This document shows positions 32,110 through 44,600 of a DNA stretch of 64,000 bases, one piece after another. The position numbers and the translations under genes were made by a program. Below the pieces are notes generated by a model. That model made no database searches. It was not told where the DNA came from and worked only from the letters and a program-made list of their open reading frames with translations. Location of the stretch: NCBI GenBank assembly GCA_900175165.2, contig FWWN02000678.1:1-64000 (forward strand). The letters are read 5' to 3'. This stretch comes from Rhizomucor pusillus (lineage: Eukaryota; Mucoromycota; Mucoromycetes; Mucorales; Lichtheimiaceae). Every line of letters begins with the position of its first letter. Position 1 is the first letter of the stretch.

Positions 32110-34160
32110 TGATCTTGAAAGAGTCCCACTCTTGCTTCCCCACAAATGGAATATTCAACATTACATTATGGACACGTGAAACCCCGAAAATGGTGGATGC
32201 CGTAACTTTGACACGCACTGAATGTAACACCGGATCAAGTGCTATCTTTTACGAAAATTGATGTAGAGGAGACCGAGAATGTGGTTTACAGCACAAATAA
32301 AACATGCTTTCAGATCGAAAACATTCTTGAGAGATCCATTCAGGCTATGAGAACAACGGTAAAAGCAAGATGGCTTCTTTATTCCCCACCCTTTCTTTGT
32401 TCAATCGATAATAGGACACCTTGTATGAATCTATTTGACTGTCCCCATTCGTAAGCGCTTTAAGTAAAGAAATCTTCTCCGTCACACCTTTTCCGCCTTT
32501 ATCTTCTCTATTACTGCGTATGGACCGCTGTCAACCTCCTTCGCCAGCAACAGGATTAGTCTATGTCCCTTCTCATTCCATTTCCAACAGCAATCCGCAG
32601 CGTGACTAAGGCTTTGGCGAAGGGTTCGAAAAGAACATGAGACGAACTCCTGGACGAGACGTGGAACCATTGGAGATAACGAATGGGCATTAACCTCGGA
32701 AAAGCATGGCACTACAACAACAATCCAAAAATCGCCTGCCGGACGAACAAGCTGATCACGTAAGACGACAATGAACCGATTAAAGTCAGGATAAAAGTCC
32801 AGTCTATCACGAGACGCCAAGTCAGCAGAATGAAAACTCTGAAGCGAAAGACTTTAAACAAGATACGAGATCGAAACAAGAAAATTCATGCAGAACAAGT
32901 CGATGGGATAGCCTTTAAAGGGCAATCGTAAGGTTGATCTGAAACTGATGTGGATTCATCAAGCAAAAGAATATCCGCTTTCAACGATCGAATTCATGAG
33001 ACATTTCCAAAACAAAAAAGATACATTTCGATCATAAACAGCTTGTTGAATCAAAACAGATCTGGACATGATGGTCGAAAAATCTTTCATTTGAGGACAA
33101 AATTGTTCCTACGTGCAAACATGTAGCAAGATAATCTTATTACATAGTAACAGCGCCCTGTGCATATCTGACCCACAGCCGTAGACTTCAGCGTGGATTA
33201 TCTTAACGTCAACCTATGCGCAAATAGTCTATACGTGACAGATTCAATCGGCACGTTTCGGGAGGACCTGCATCCATGGGCAAACTGGATAGAATATGTT
33301 GCCAATGCTGTTGGCTTTCAAGAAGCAAGTTCTATGGTTGTGTACTAGTCTCAAAACTTGCTTGAGCTAGCTAAGAGAATCTTCTGGGGAATCTTTCAAG
33401 AGACAAGTCAAAAACTCCAACGAACATTTATTCTGCAGATGACGGACATTCTGGTATACACACCAGATGATGGGTGTTCCTGGAAGACTTTGCAAGTAAC
33501 TTTCAATGCGGATTATACTGGAATACGGCAACCAGATTTTTTTTGAACGTCAAAGGATACACAGTCATGGAAATCGCTGCACCAACAGAAGATGACGTTT
33601 AGCGCAAACTCATGCCTTAAGACCTGCACGAACACTGAAGTACAATCGACTGCATGTGATAATAAGAGCGACAAGGATGAACTGTCACAGCAACGAGTAA
33701 TGACAGTTCTCTTCTATAACTCTGGCTTTACCGAAGCGGAATGCATACGATGCTGCGGATTCTATACAGAGGTTTGTGGCGCCAGATCCACCAGTTACAA
33801 GCTCCTTTTGTCTTTTTCTATGGTAACTGCCACTTGACTTATGTTTTAATAAGTTCCTAAGTGGTCTTAGACTGTTGTCTGATTGAGGAGTCAGACAAGC
33901 TTTGCAAATGTTGTATCTCTCCTTGGAGTTTCGCAGCAGTTCGCAAAGGTACCAACCTCCTTGCCGATTTGCCTGACAATGACAATGGCCAAAATTACCC
34001 CATATTTGTTCTAGCGCGATCAAGCTGATTCCTCAGAAACTCATGTCAGGAATTTTAATTAACTCTGACAGACAGGAGAACGTTTTCATCCCAGAGCTTA
34101 TCTTTCACAGACGAACGACGATTTTAATAATTACAAAATACGTTAACCGCCGATGCTAGA
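32110..34160. other. 2 kb gene-poor region
   Basis: 5' flank of PEX3 followed by sequence with only short frames. The largest are a 112-codon minus-strand frame at 32482-32820 (listed separately) and one of similar size at 33685-34023 with no motif. Confidence 0.4.
32482..32820 (-). CDS. Hypothetical 112-residue ORF
   Basis: Continuous ATG frame with mixed, protein-like composition: DFYPDFNRFIVVLRDQLVRP, then WIVVVVPCF, and a Lys/Glu-rich end. I recognise no family. There is no splice context or promoter signal to support expression, and it could be a chance frame or a decayed exon. Confidence 0.2.
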   Translation of the reverse strand: MASRDRLDFYPDFNRFIVVLRDQLVRPAGDFWIVVVVPCFSEVNAHSLSPMVPRLVQEFVSCSFRTLRQSLSHAADCCWKWNEKGHRLILLLAKEVDSGPYAVIEKIKAEKV

Positions 34161-34164
34161 CTGG

Positions 34165-34170
34165 TATAAA
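34165..34170 (+). promoter_or_regulatory. TATA box candidate for the multicopper oxidase
   Basis: TATAAA within CTGGTATAAATATTGCC, 84 bases upstream of the start codon at 34249, a usual fungal spacing. Confidence 0.5.
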
Positions 34171-34248
34171 TATTGCCAAGGGGCCGGGAGCATTCTTTGT
34201 CGAGGGTGACAACACGCAACACAACAATAACACCTACTCTACTGCAAC

Positions 34249-36137
34249 ATGTGGTCACTGTATTGTATACTGCTACTACTCGTTGGCCTGCTACAGCATC
34301 CATATCTTGCATATGCAAGAGAGCGCACCTACGAAATAGATCTCACCTTGGGTGAGGTGAATCCGGACTGTTACCAAGAGTCTTACACTCGTCTGCTTGT
34401 CAATAACCAATTTCCTGCACCACCTATCCGCGTCGCACGAAATGACAAGGTTCGCATCATCGTCAGAAACTCTATCGACACTGGCATGCCTGCAACAATT
34501 CACTATCATGGCATCATGCAGATCGGCAGCACAGAAATGGATGGTATGCCCAACGTTACCCAAGTCGCTATTCAGCCTGGAGAGGAATTCCACCACGAAT
34601 TCAGGGTCATCAACCAATCAGGCACTTACTTTTACCACGCTCACGTCAACTTTCAAGATAATTCGGTATTTGGGCCTTTCATTGTATACGAAGACAAGGA
34701 ATCTTGGCCTTCAGATAGCAAGCATCCAAAATCTCTGCGCGATGGTCCGTACTTGTATCATGACGAGCGGATCATAATGCTATCCGAGTGGTGGCATCAA
34801 TCTGAACAAGAACAACTCGACTATGTCTTTGGGCCCAAATATCGAGGAATGATACCAGCACATAGCTATCTCATTAACGGCCGGACCGTTTACGATCCTT
34901 CAAATGTAACCGATGACACCCACTGCGAAGGTTACTCCGCGATCGATGTCGAACCCGGCAAAACATATCGATTGCGTATTATAGGATCTACAAGCTTCGC
35001 CACACTTGGATTTGCTATCGCCAAGCATACAATGACAGTTATCGAGGTCGATGGCGGTCTCATTAAGCCATATCGAACATCCTACCTGGAAGTTGCATCT
35101 GGACAGCGATTCTCCGTTCTCGTTACGGCAGACCAGCCTCCTGACAGCTATCTTATCAGCACGCGCACATACTGGGTAGACTACGCAGTTGACAGGAATG
35201 GTCTGGCTGTTTTCCGGTACACCAACGAGCGGCCATACAGGCACCAAGGTGCTCGTCACGACTTTGAACCTTATCGCCGCGGACCTGTCTCCAAACCCCA
35301 AATCTTTTCGGCGACAGCAAGCAATGCAAGCAATCCAGAAATGTTTGCCTTCCCTCCTGCCAAAAATGAATGGTTCTTTCCGGAATTTGAGCCCCTTGAC
35401 AGTCCTGACCACGATTTCACCTCTCCGCCGGATCGCACCGTTGTTCTCACTCCTATCGAACGCCGATTGCCGGACGGTACTGTCCGCTGGTTTATCAACG
35501 AACACGAACCGCCAACGTGGGATGTGCCGCTGCTAACCCAGCTAGCGCAGCTGAAAAGAATAGCTGTCAACGAGACAGCAGTGCACTTGAACAGGCAATC
35601 TATCCTATTTGATGGCTACGATCATTTCAAGCAAGTATACCCTGTCATGTACAACGAAGTTATCGACTTTGTCATACAAACTACCACTTTGGAAGGCATT
35701 GGTATCTGCGCCGGACACCCTTGGCACACGCACGGCTATTCTCACTACGCCATTGCGCACGGACCAGGTGAATATGTTCACCAGCGCGACAAGGATATCC
35801 GGACATACAATAATCCCATTCCCAAAGTTAGTTTGCAACCTTTTTGATTGAGCAGTGCCTTGAGCTAACAACTGTTACCTCCTTAGGATATCACATTTGT
35901 GTATCCTGTGCAACCTGCCGTGAATGCTTCAGGTATCCCATGTGGCTGGACGAAAATTCGCATGTTCATCGTAAGTAAAAGCCGGGCTTGAGCTTTCAGC
36001 GACATTTCTGACAGTGGATTGCATAGACGAATCCGGGACTGTGGGCCTTCCATTGCCACATCACTGGTCATATGTTGCAAGGCATGATAACAGTCCTTGA
36101 GGCTGCACCAGAGATGATTCCGTACCTTCAAAAGTAA
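34249..36137 (+). CDS. Secreted laccase-like multicopper oxidase
   Basis: CDS join(34249..35826,35887..35970,36027..36137), 590 residues. Residues 1-23 form a signal peptide (YCILLLLVGLLQ core, cleavage near YAYA|RE). The four copper motifs are present: IHYHGIMQ (L1), YFYHAHVN (L2), HPWHTHGYSH (L3) and HCHITGHMLQGM (L4). The last has the Cys-His pathway and an axial Met, which usually goes with a low redox potential. Three cupredoxin domains are expected. There is no C-terminal membrane segment, so it is not a Fet3-type ferroxidase with anchor. It probably oxidises phenols, ascorbate or metal ions outside the cell, with melanin, detoxification or iron roles possible. Several N-x-S/T sites suggest glycosylation. 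Confidence 0.92.
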
Positions 36138-36637
36138 AAACAGCACTGACCTCCTCACCGTACACAACTATCCTTATTAATTAATATACGCATTATCGAC
36201 CCGACGTATGTGTCTTCTCACTTCGCAACCTAATTTGGATCATTTATATACGTATGCTTTGAGTCTAAAAGCAATCATTGCGGGTACTATATATATATGA
36301 ATTTACTGATTGATTCAATGGAGTACGACTACTGCAGTCAGTACCTGTAAATAAAATTGCAGACAGTGATGTGGTTACATCGTTTAAATAAGCGTAAACA
36401 GTTGGCGTACTAATTCCGAGTGAGAAGAACGCATACAATTTTAATGACAAGCAATGTAGATGCACATTCTATCAATATCTAAATCATTAAAGCTACATAT
36501 CGAACAGAACTTCGCATCGAAGATCCTGAGAAGCTAATCATCGAAGTAATACAAGCGGAAAAAGATGTCGCGCAAGAGCCCCGTGTACATTGCTGTGGAA
36601 GCATAAATCGACAGGTCATGTTCTGTCGTGCATATCA
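36138..36637. other. Intergenic region between convergent genes
   Basis: AT-rich 3' flanks of the multicopper oxidase and the DDHD gene. No coding frame or motif. Confidence 0.5.
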
Positions 36638-39279
36638 TCATTGTATCAATGGTTCCGTCATATTTTCTTTTAGATCTTCCAGCCGACACATCACATGCCA
36701 CAATAGATCCTTGTTTGTCCAGTAAGAGAAATGTGCTCGGAGACCGACAATGTACTCGTTTGCGATCATGCTCATAAAGCTTTCTGGTTGCAGAACATGG
36801 TCAATACGCCGGCCACCAGGTAGTTTAGTTTGCTGCATTGCAGCTTCTTTAGCTGCAGCCGCTTCCTCGTCTTTAGTCGTTTCAGAGTCCTTTCCCTTTG
36901 ATGCATCCTCAGCAACGTCAGTCTTGGACTGCCCAGGCTCTGTGATCCCAGGTCCAGGTTCATGGATTTCCTTGTTCAGATCAGACCAAACATTCTGCTT
37001 GCCATCCTCTTTCTGGCTATGCTGCTCATTGTCGCTGCCGTTGTCCTTCGAAACACTCGATATGGAAACGCTGGTGTTGTTGTTTTTGTCACCTTGAACC
37101 TGCTTGTTATCCTTGTCAGATTCGTCACATTGCTGTTGGCTGACTGAATCCTTGTCGTTTTCTGCTTGCAGATTCTCCTTTGATGATTGCATCTGTTCTT
37201 GTTTATCGGAACGGTGGTAATCTTTGTTATGATCGGTTGCCGCCGTGTTAAACGTATCCTCAACGCGCTCAAAGGACTCCATGCGTACTCCATCGATGCC
37301 AAGTACTTCTACAAGATGCCGTTTCTTCATTTTGCTTTCAGGATCAGATTGATTTGACTTTACAACATCACTTTTGATATCCGGATTACTGAGAGTTATC
37401 AATTCATTCGGCGACCCAACGGTTCGCGATCGAGAGCGCAATAATGGACGTTTCCTCGGAACGCCCTCGCTTGCATTTTCCATTGCAGTCATAATATCAA
37501 GTCCACGAGTGATCCGAGTCGAAACGATATCTCCTTCGTTCGTTCCAACGTTCAAGAAATGACATCGGGCTTCATCTCTAATTGGATCCCACGTGATGAT
37601 TCCTGGTGGTTGCTCCTGTTCATCAGACTGTCGAGCACCGTCGTTATCGTTCGTGCTGGATTGATATTTCCTTCCAGATGACGAGAAATATTGCAGGAAA
37701 GCGTTGAATGAAGATATCAGCTTGTTGTCGCTATCATCACGTTTTGATTTTTTCCTTTGCTTGGCCATTCCACGATCTGTCTGCTTTCCTGCTTGCGCGG
37801 AAGCATTCACGTTATCTTCTCCTACTTGCTCATTCACAATATCGTTGGCTCCATTGCTACTGCTTTCCGCAGATGCCTTGTCGGTATCTTCTTCCTGTTG
37901 CTGTTGTTGTTGTTGTTGTTGTTGCCCTTGAGACGATGAAGATTTCCATGAAAAAAATGAGAAGAACCCAGTACCGGGTAGCGATGGTATAGATGGAAAT
38001 GAAAACGACGGTCCTAATGGAATTGATCTCTCTACCAGCACCGCTGACTGATCCGTATAGTATTCATTGAGCAGTGGTTCAAAGCGATATGCCTACCAAT
38101 TCATGGAATGTTGACTGTGAGCATGGGCGATCGATATACATCGTTTAAATCCTCGCTGCGATACTCACCAAAGGATCAAAAGGATGGAAAATATTCTCAA
38201 AGATGATATCATGGTCAGGATGATACAACTTCGGGGATTGATTTCTTATCGTCAACACCGCTCCCAGCGGCGATCCGAACCCGAAAAAGAAATCCGGTTT
38301 GAAATCGAACTTTGTAAAGTTTAGACCGACTTTGCGAGCTTCGGCTTGCTCTTCCGGGGTTGTCAATTCCCGTTGATGTGATAAGATATCGTAAGTAATG
38401 ATGCCGCCAAGCCTACACATGTTAGTGAAAGTCGTTGCAAGACCAGGATCCAACAGGGTTACACCTACGAGTAGCCAATAATGGCAATTCTGCCTCTAAA
38501 ATCTTTGTGTTTCTCTAGGAAATTGTGATACGATGTGTTGAAAAGATTGGTGACATTATCTACAATGCTTTGACCTCGTTCGCGTGAGAAGTAGTACAGT
38601 ACATCGGCTAGATAGTCGTTTTCGATCAGCCGGATAGTGGGTATTGATTTCAGGGTTATCTTGCCCATTGTAGGGTCGGTTTGGTCGTGAATATGTCGAT
38701 GCCATTCTATCGGTATCAGCTCAATGCGTACCGCGTGGTCGGGTATTTTGGCCTGCAGGACCTGTCTAGTCGTTTCCCGAAGATTCTCAACTGCGATGGT
38801 ACGTTAGCATTCACGTGAAAAATATGTGCAACCCTACATGTGTTTGACATTTACTGTGCTCGTAAAAGTGACCATACTGCTCAGTTTGCTAGATAGCGGA
38901 AGAACGATGTTTGAGAAATACCCCTAAGTTGTAACATACACTGTTGCTAGCTTACTTGACCAATTCCCTATATGCAGATACATATGTAGTCAGTAAAGCC
39001 GTCTGTCGAATGTTTCACATTGGTGGATACTTGCATGTATAACAAATATCAAATGGTCGACAGGACTTTCGAGAATGGTATCGTCCGAGGAGTTTGAGTT
39101 TTGAGACTGGTCCTCGGGTGGAGGCGATGGCGGCAGCGAGGAATGAGGATCGTCGTCTAACAAGTACCCAATCGGGTGAGATCACACTTGCGAGGGTTCA
39201 GTGCAGTTGCAGGCTGACCTTCAACGCTGCCAGTCGCAGATAGCTGCGGTGACGGCACATACGTGGCTTTGAAGAACAT
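36638..39279 (-). CDS. DDHD-domain phospholipase A1 (PA-PLA1 family)
   Basis: CDS complement(join(36638..38092,38169..38412,38469..38790,38855..38888,38956..38967,39035..39156,39219..39279)), 749 residues. The conserved opening LIFVIH|GIGQ needs a 12-base exon (38967-38956) after a GC-donor intron. IRIELIPIEWH-like text, the lipase nucleophile GYS|LGG, FFGFGSPLG and HPFDPLAYRFEPL follow. The DDHD domain ends with DHVLQPESFMSMIANEYIVG and LRAHFSYWTNKDLLWHV. Within it are a Ser-rich, poly-Gln segment (about 37896-37923) and a 200-residue disordered insert. Relatives (DDHD1/2, SEC23IP, yeast YOR022C) hydrolyse phosphatidic acid or other phospholipids on ER, Golgi or mitochondrial membranes. The first exon (MFFKATYVPS) is the least certain part, and more 5' exons may exist. 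Confidence 0.85.
37896..37923. repeat. GTT/TTG trinucleotide repeat coding poly-Gln in the DDHD gene
   Basis: About nine units of TGT/TTG on the plus strand, read as CAA/CAG glutamines on the minus strand. Confidence 0.85.
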
Positions 39280-39851
39280 AAAGGAAGAAAGAGTGTGCTG
39301 GAAACGAAAGACAACGATGATTTCATGCAGAAGACAGAGGCGGACATTTAGATGGAAAGAAATGACGTCCTGGCTGAATCGTGGCAGTACAAGGGAACAT
39401 CATATAGGTTACCAAACGAGGTGCGCGACGTAAGCAGCTCTACGCCCAAAGTTCGGTCATATAAACATGCTTTTTAACGGAAATCATCATCTCTTCAACG
39501 CAAAATGTCTCCAAATGGTTTAGCTATCAAGAACATTTCTTGATACAATAGAATGCATACATACAGTATACAGTGAGTACACACTTGGCTATCGGATATA
39601 CTATTATTGCGCACTGCATATTTTGCATACATATTCCGAGGTTTGCATTTGGCCAGACATTTAATAATAATAATAATAAATAACAAAATATTACATGCAT
39701 GTTTCTACGTTAGAATACATAAAAAGGCGAAAAGGAGGAGGTCGTTAGCAAGTGGTAATGTGTGTAATGAATAGTAATGTACAAAAGGATCAACCGAAAA
39801 ATATAAAGGTATACAGAGTAATGAGACAATTGTCAAGTATCAAACCATCTG
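39280..39851. other. Intergenic region with an AAT microsatellite
   Basis: 5' flank of the DDHD gene and 3' flank of the PA-TM-RING gene. It contains a TAA/AAT repeat of about six units at 39662-39679. Frames are short. Confidence 0.6.
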
Positions 39852-41602
39852 CTATCGTTCTCCTTGGTTAGCAGGGTTTTGAGTGTCGACTTTATGTTCA
39901 TGATTTGCCGTTGTCGAAGACTGTTCGTAATTGTTTGCTGTTCCAGCTGCAGACGTGTTGGTGGGTGTCGTACGTATCTGCGATGCATCGTTGCTATCAT
40001 TGGCTGCGATGTTGATAACCACAGGCTGATCATGCGCTGCTGAGGAACGTGCATTTTCGGATCCATGTTGCTCAGTGGCAGCAAGGTTATTCGTTGGCGT
40101 GTTAGCTTCCGCAACTGTTTGCTGTTGTATTTCGGATGAATTGCCCTCGAGCGCTACTCGACTAGAATCCCCTGCACTCCTTGAAGACGACGCTATGGCG
40201 CTAGCATCGGCCGCCTCAGCCGCTTCTTGTTCTTCCTCCTGACGCCTGCGCTCGGGTGGTAAGCAATCGTATTTGCACATGGGGCAAACTGTTGACTTTT
40301 GAGTTAACCACGGATCTATGCAGCCAAGTTGGTAATCGGAGTGATTTTCGCAGCAAAAGGTATGGAGAACTAACCTATGCATAATACACAAAAGCCATGG
40401 CCGCAGCCTAAAATCCGCACTTCGGTGCTATTCTCGACAAAATCCTCCAAGCAAATAGCGCAGTTTGCATTCTTGACCCTGTCGACAGTGTATGTCTCGA
40501 TAGGGAACGAATTTACAATATCGACAGGCAGCGGCTTTGCTTGCCGGCCTCGTAGTTGCATGTTATATGCGTGTCCGCCAAGCTGAGCCTCGTATTCTCT
40601 TTGCTCGCGCAGCTGGCGCACTCGCCACCAGCGGAGGAAAATGATACCTGCAAAGAGGGCTGTGATTCATAAGGCATGAATAGGATGTCGCGCCCGTTGG
40701 TATGATGCACGTGGTTTTACCTATAAGAAACACTGCTGCAAGTGCAATGACGTATGATAGATATCCTCTGCTGATAACCCAGACACTCGGATTGCCCTTG
40801 CCGTTCGTGAACCAAGCCCCGTCAAGATATGCACACAGCTGCATTAACTCGGTATATCCCGGATACGCAGGGTCGATATTTGAAGCATTAAGCAAGGCAT
40901 CGCCGTAGTCTTTAGGAACAAAGTAAACAGGTATTCTAAGCGATGCATTGGACAAGTCATTGTCGCTCATGCTGCTTATATTGCGATTGGTTGGGAGTGT
41001 CGAGTCGTAAGGGCCTATACCTCTAAACCCTGAAGATGGCTTTATCACGAATCCAGCATCCTGCCGGGTGACATTGTCATATACGATTGCAGCGGAGACT
41101 TTGAGGTCGTTTGCTGAAGAGACGTTCATGACTGTTTGTATCTTTTGGCTCCAATTGCAGTGTCCACGTTGTATCAAGGCAATTTTTGGTTTTTGCTGAA
41201 CAAGCGCATGATCTAGACTATTTCCGTTTCGTTGCTGAAGCATATCGTAGGTGGTATCAGTCGAATTGCAACAATAAGAAAAGTCAATTACGAGTCGCTA
41301 TGGAAACCCGGGTAAGCCTTGTTACTATAGCGGAAAAATGCATCAAACAAGAAAACCCGGACTAGTCTTACACGCTCCAAATTATCGACGTCTCCACCGG
41401 CATATATAGTTTGGAAGTCTTCAGAGAACGCAAACTCGGCGCTGTTGTCAAGGGATATGCTGTCTGTCGCAAGATCCGAAGCATTGAAAAGTCGGGGTGC
41501 TTGCCAGAAGATCGGATTTTGCAACGTTTGGCAATGTACGGTTGCAATGCAAGAGACTATTGCAAACAGCAAAAGAATCTTGCGTATGCTGTTTAACCTC
41601 AT
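39852..41602 (-). CDS. PA-TM-RING ubiquitin ligase (RNF13/RMR-like)
   Basis: CDS complement(join(39852..40315,40375..40647,40721..41297,41372..41602)), 514 residues. It has a signal peptide (ILLLFAIVSCIATVHC), then a lumenal protease-associated region (KIALIQRGHCNWSQKI; SAAIVYDN) carrying several N-x-S/T sites. The transmembrane helix is YVIALAAVFLIG|IIFL, followed by a basic juxtamembrane stretch. The RING finger is CAICLEDF...CGHGFCVLCI|DPWL...CPMC, and the tail is a 130-residue Ser/Thr/Asn/Ala-rich region. This layout is that of endosomal/vacuolar PA-TM-RING E3 ligases and plant RMR sorting receptors. The fifth zinc ligand is Cys (C-G-H-G-F-C) where most of this family has His, making it a C3HC4 finger. 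Confidence 0.9.
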
Positions 41603-44600
41603 TCGAACTTGAAAGGGCTAACAAGAGGAAAAATGTTCGGCAAGAGATTAAAGCGACTCAGGTTACACAGTTGAGACAGAGTTGCAGGGCTTCTTTGCAA
41701 AATGTATGGCGTTCTTTTGTATTTTTAAATCCGCAGGCAAACTCAGGATATACACAGACTAGATGTGCATTTTCCAGACAGAGAAAACGTGATATTCAAA
41801 AATGACGGTAATGTATAAACGGTTATTAGCTAAGGGAAACTAGGTTTACAGCATAATCGCTCGGGGGATAACTTGCATGCACTCTTCTGTATACCGAGAT
41901 ACATATTTATTATGCATCTAGCGGACACTTGCATTTGGATGCCTAGATATACTGAACGATTTGCTTTGAATGGTCATTGTACACTAGCAAAGGAAAACAA
42001 TCTAAAAACCATGATATTATCATCAATATCTGAAAGATTTCATAGGACAGATAAGATAACCAAAGTACCATATGGGGTTCAGTGTTGTCAGTAGCTAGTA
42101 ATGGAAACGAAAGTCTGGAAGACTGACCAATGCAGGCCGACCTACTCGTCCTAGCAAGAGAATACATAGAACCTTCCACAGCATCAGCAAAAGCAGACAA
42201 GACAAAGCAGAGATGATTGCTGGGAGACGCCCGTTCGCTTTGTAGTCCCTAGCTCTGAAGAAGACCAAGCAGCTTACCAGACATTCCTACCTCCTTGGAT
42301 ACTTCTCCTCTTGTTTAGACGGCATGAGCTGCTTAATGTCAACTTATTAAAACTCTTGGAAAGATTCGTTTTCAGAATAGCTCCATGTACGGTTTATAGA
42401 ACATGTTGGGGTGAAGCGATGGTCTGCAATTTTACTATGCGTGACTTCCAAGCTCCTTTGGAACGGGACGGCTGAGAGTGGATGCATACTAGCACCATGG
42501 ATAGCAAGTGCATCGTACGTACACCTCCCCATCCTTCTGCGTCCAATCGTCTTATTTTAAGTAACCGCGAAGCTAGCTTTCGCTCTTCATCTGCCTTTCA
42601 GTTGCTTTTGCAGCATGCGATTCACAAAAAAAACATACATTCTGGACATAATTTTATTGAGAACATGCAGTAACTTATACGCCTAAAAGAGGGAACTGAT
42701 CTTTCTAGAATCGATGCGTTTCATAACAGATAATCGTTTTACATGCAAAATCTCGAAACCGGCGTACAGAACGTGCGTTTTGCGTCTCACACAATCGGTC
42801 GAATGTGATTCTCGACAGGATATCTTGGGTTTGCATTGAGTGCAGCAAGAAAGCGGCTTTAATTTCCAAGGCTTATCTTGCAATTTGATAGCCACAAATT
42901 ATCTACATACTTGCTTTCTGTACGGTGGATGCATAGATGAACCATTACAAACCTTGCACTCAAGATGGTCCGCAAGGATCTCGACGTGAACTATATCGCT
43001 TTCCACCGAGATGTTTTTGACTAGATCAGATATGTATTTGCTCTTTAGTCCGGAGGACAATAACATGAGCATACAGTTTCTGCGATCATCTGCATTTGCT
43101 GTGAAGTTTCCAGAAGAAATACAATAAAATAATGTATATAGTTAGCTTCTATCTCTAAATATTGCTCTTTGATCATCTTCTGTAGTGTCGAAAAAGGGAG
43201 GTATGGGAGGGAGAACTGTAGGCTCAAGTTCGCTTGTCCGATGGGCTAATCTGAACGCATACATCCTGCATTTCATCATCTCACAGGACTATCGAATACA
43301 TGAGAAGGCAATTTATATGGTTCTATAGGTTCCGCCACTGGCTTAAGCAGACGGATATGGTTCGAAATACGGGAGGGTTGTAAAAAATAGCTATAAGCCA
43401 AGCATTTCTAGGGAACATTGCGCATATCGAGTTCTACAGCCTTCTTTCCAACAAATGTATTGCAGTTCGCATAACATGCGTTACAAGAAAAACGTCAGAT
43501 ATACAATATAGTAATTTGTTATACATGATGAAAAAAGATGGAATTTGATCTACTCTAAGACCTGCCGCAGTTTGCAATCAAGGAAAAAACATGAACAACG
43601 CTTCGCATTCAACCTATAGTAAGTGCATTAGGCACTATCTAACTTTTGCTTCTCGATATTTACTAGCAGCATAGAAAGGAAAACCGTTTTTCCCCTTAGA
43701 GTATCATACAGGACTAGATTGGGAAGACAAAAGCTGAGAATTTCAATGTATCACATAAGATCATAGCTTATCACCTTTGTCAAACTAGACCTGCTTATTC
43801 GCATCCACAGCATAGAAGGTCCGATACCGTGCTAATTTTGCTTCTGCAGACAATTTTACACGACGCCTTCTCTTTCAAGATAGATCCTTCACAACCAGGT
43901 TCACACAGCATGAAAGCCAGTGCAAATATTCAACAGGTTGCTGTGGCCGGTGACAGGCAGTACCAATCGAACCCACGGATCAGGCTGATCCGTACAGGAA
44001 TGTTTGTTGCAAACCTATGTCTGCAGTATTGATTCAGTTATTCCTTGCTACAATAAATCTTCAGTTGAATGTTGAGGGAAAAATATCCGTAATCTGAGAT
44101 GTTTGCAAGTTGATAGAATCAATGGGGCCGCTATTGAAAACCCATCCAGTTTGTAGCTCTAAAGCGCTGTGACTGTTCTGTGGTGATGTGTGCGTCGGCA
44201 GTCGTTTCTTGTTACGAGTTCTTGGATGAACTTATTAAGAGCCAGAAGGCTAGTTGGGAACAGGAAAGGAGAGTAAAGGATTTATTGATTCAATCGGTTG
44301 TGCTATATGTGCTAACCTGTCTATCGAAGTTTCTGGTAAGGACTTGTCTGTTATGTGAGGTGCCAGCCATAGGCTTGGCTGCCGGTAATTTGCCGACAGA
44401 CATGACACCATGACACCAAAGTATCACGCCACTGTCAGATGTAAGCAGCTGCACAAGAAACTAGATATTTGATGCTCTGGTTTTTGCTCGTCTTCTAATG
44501 ATATTAAAGTATTGGTACATATATTCAGTAAGCTGCAAACGAGGTTATATATGTACGTTGCGTCGTCGTCCGCGTGTGTATATACGCTTCAGCTTCGATT

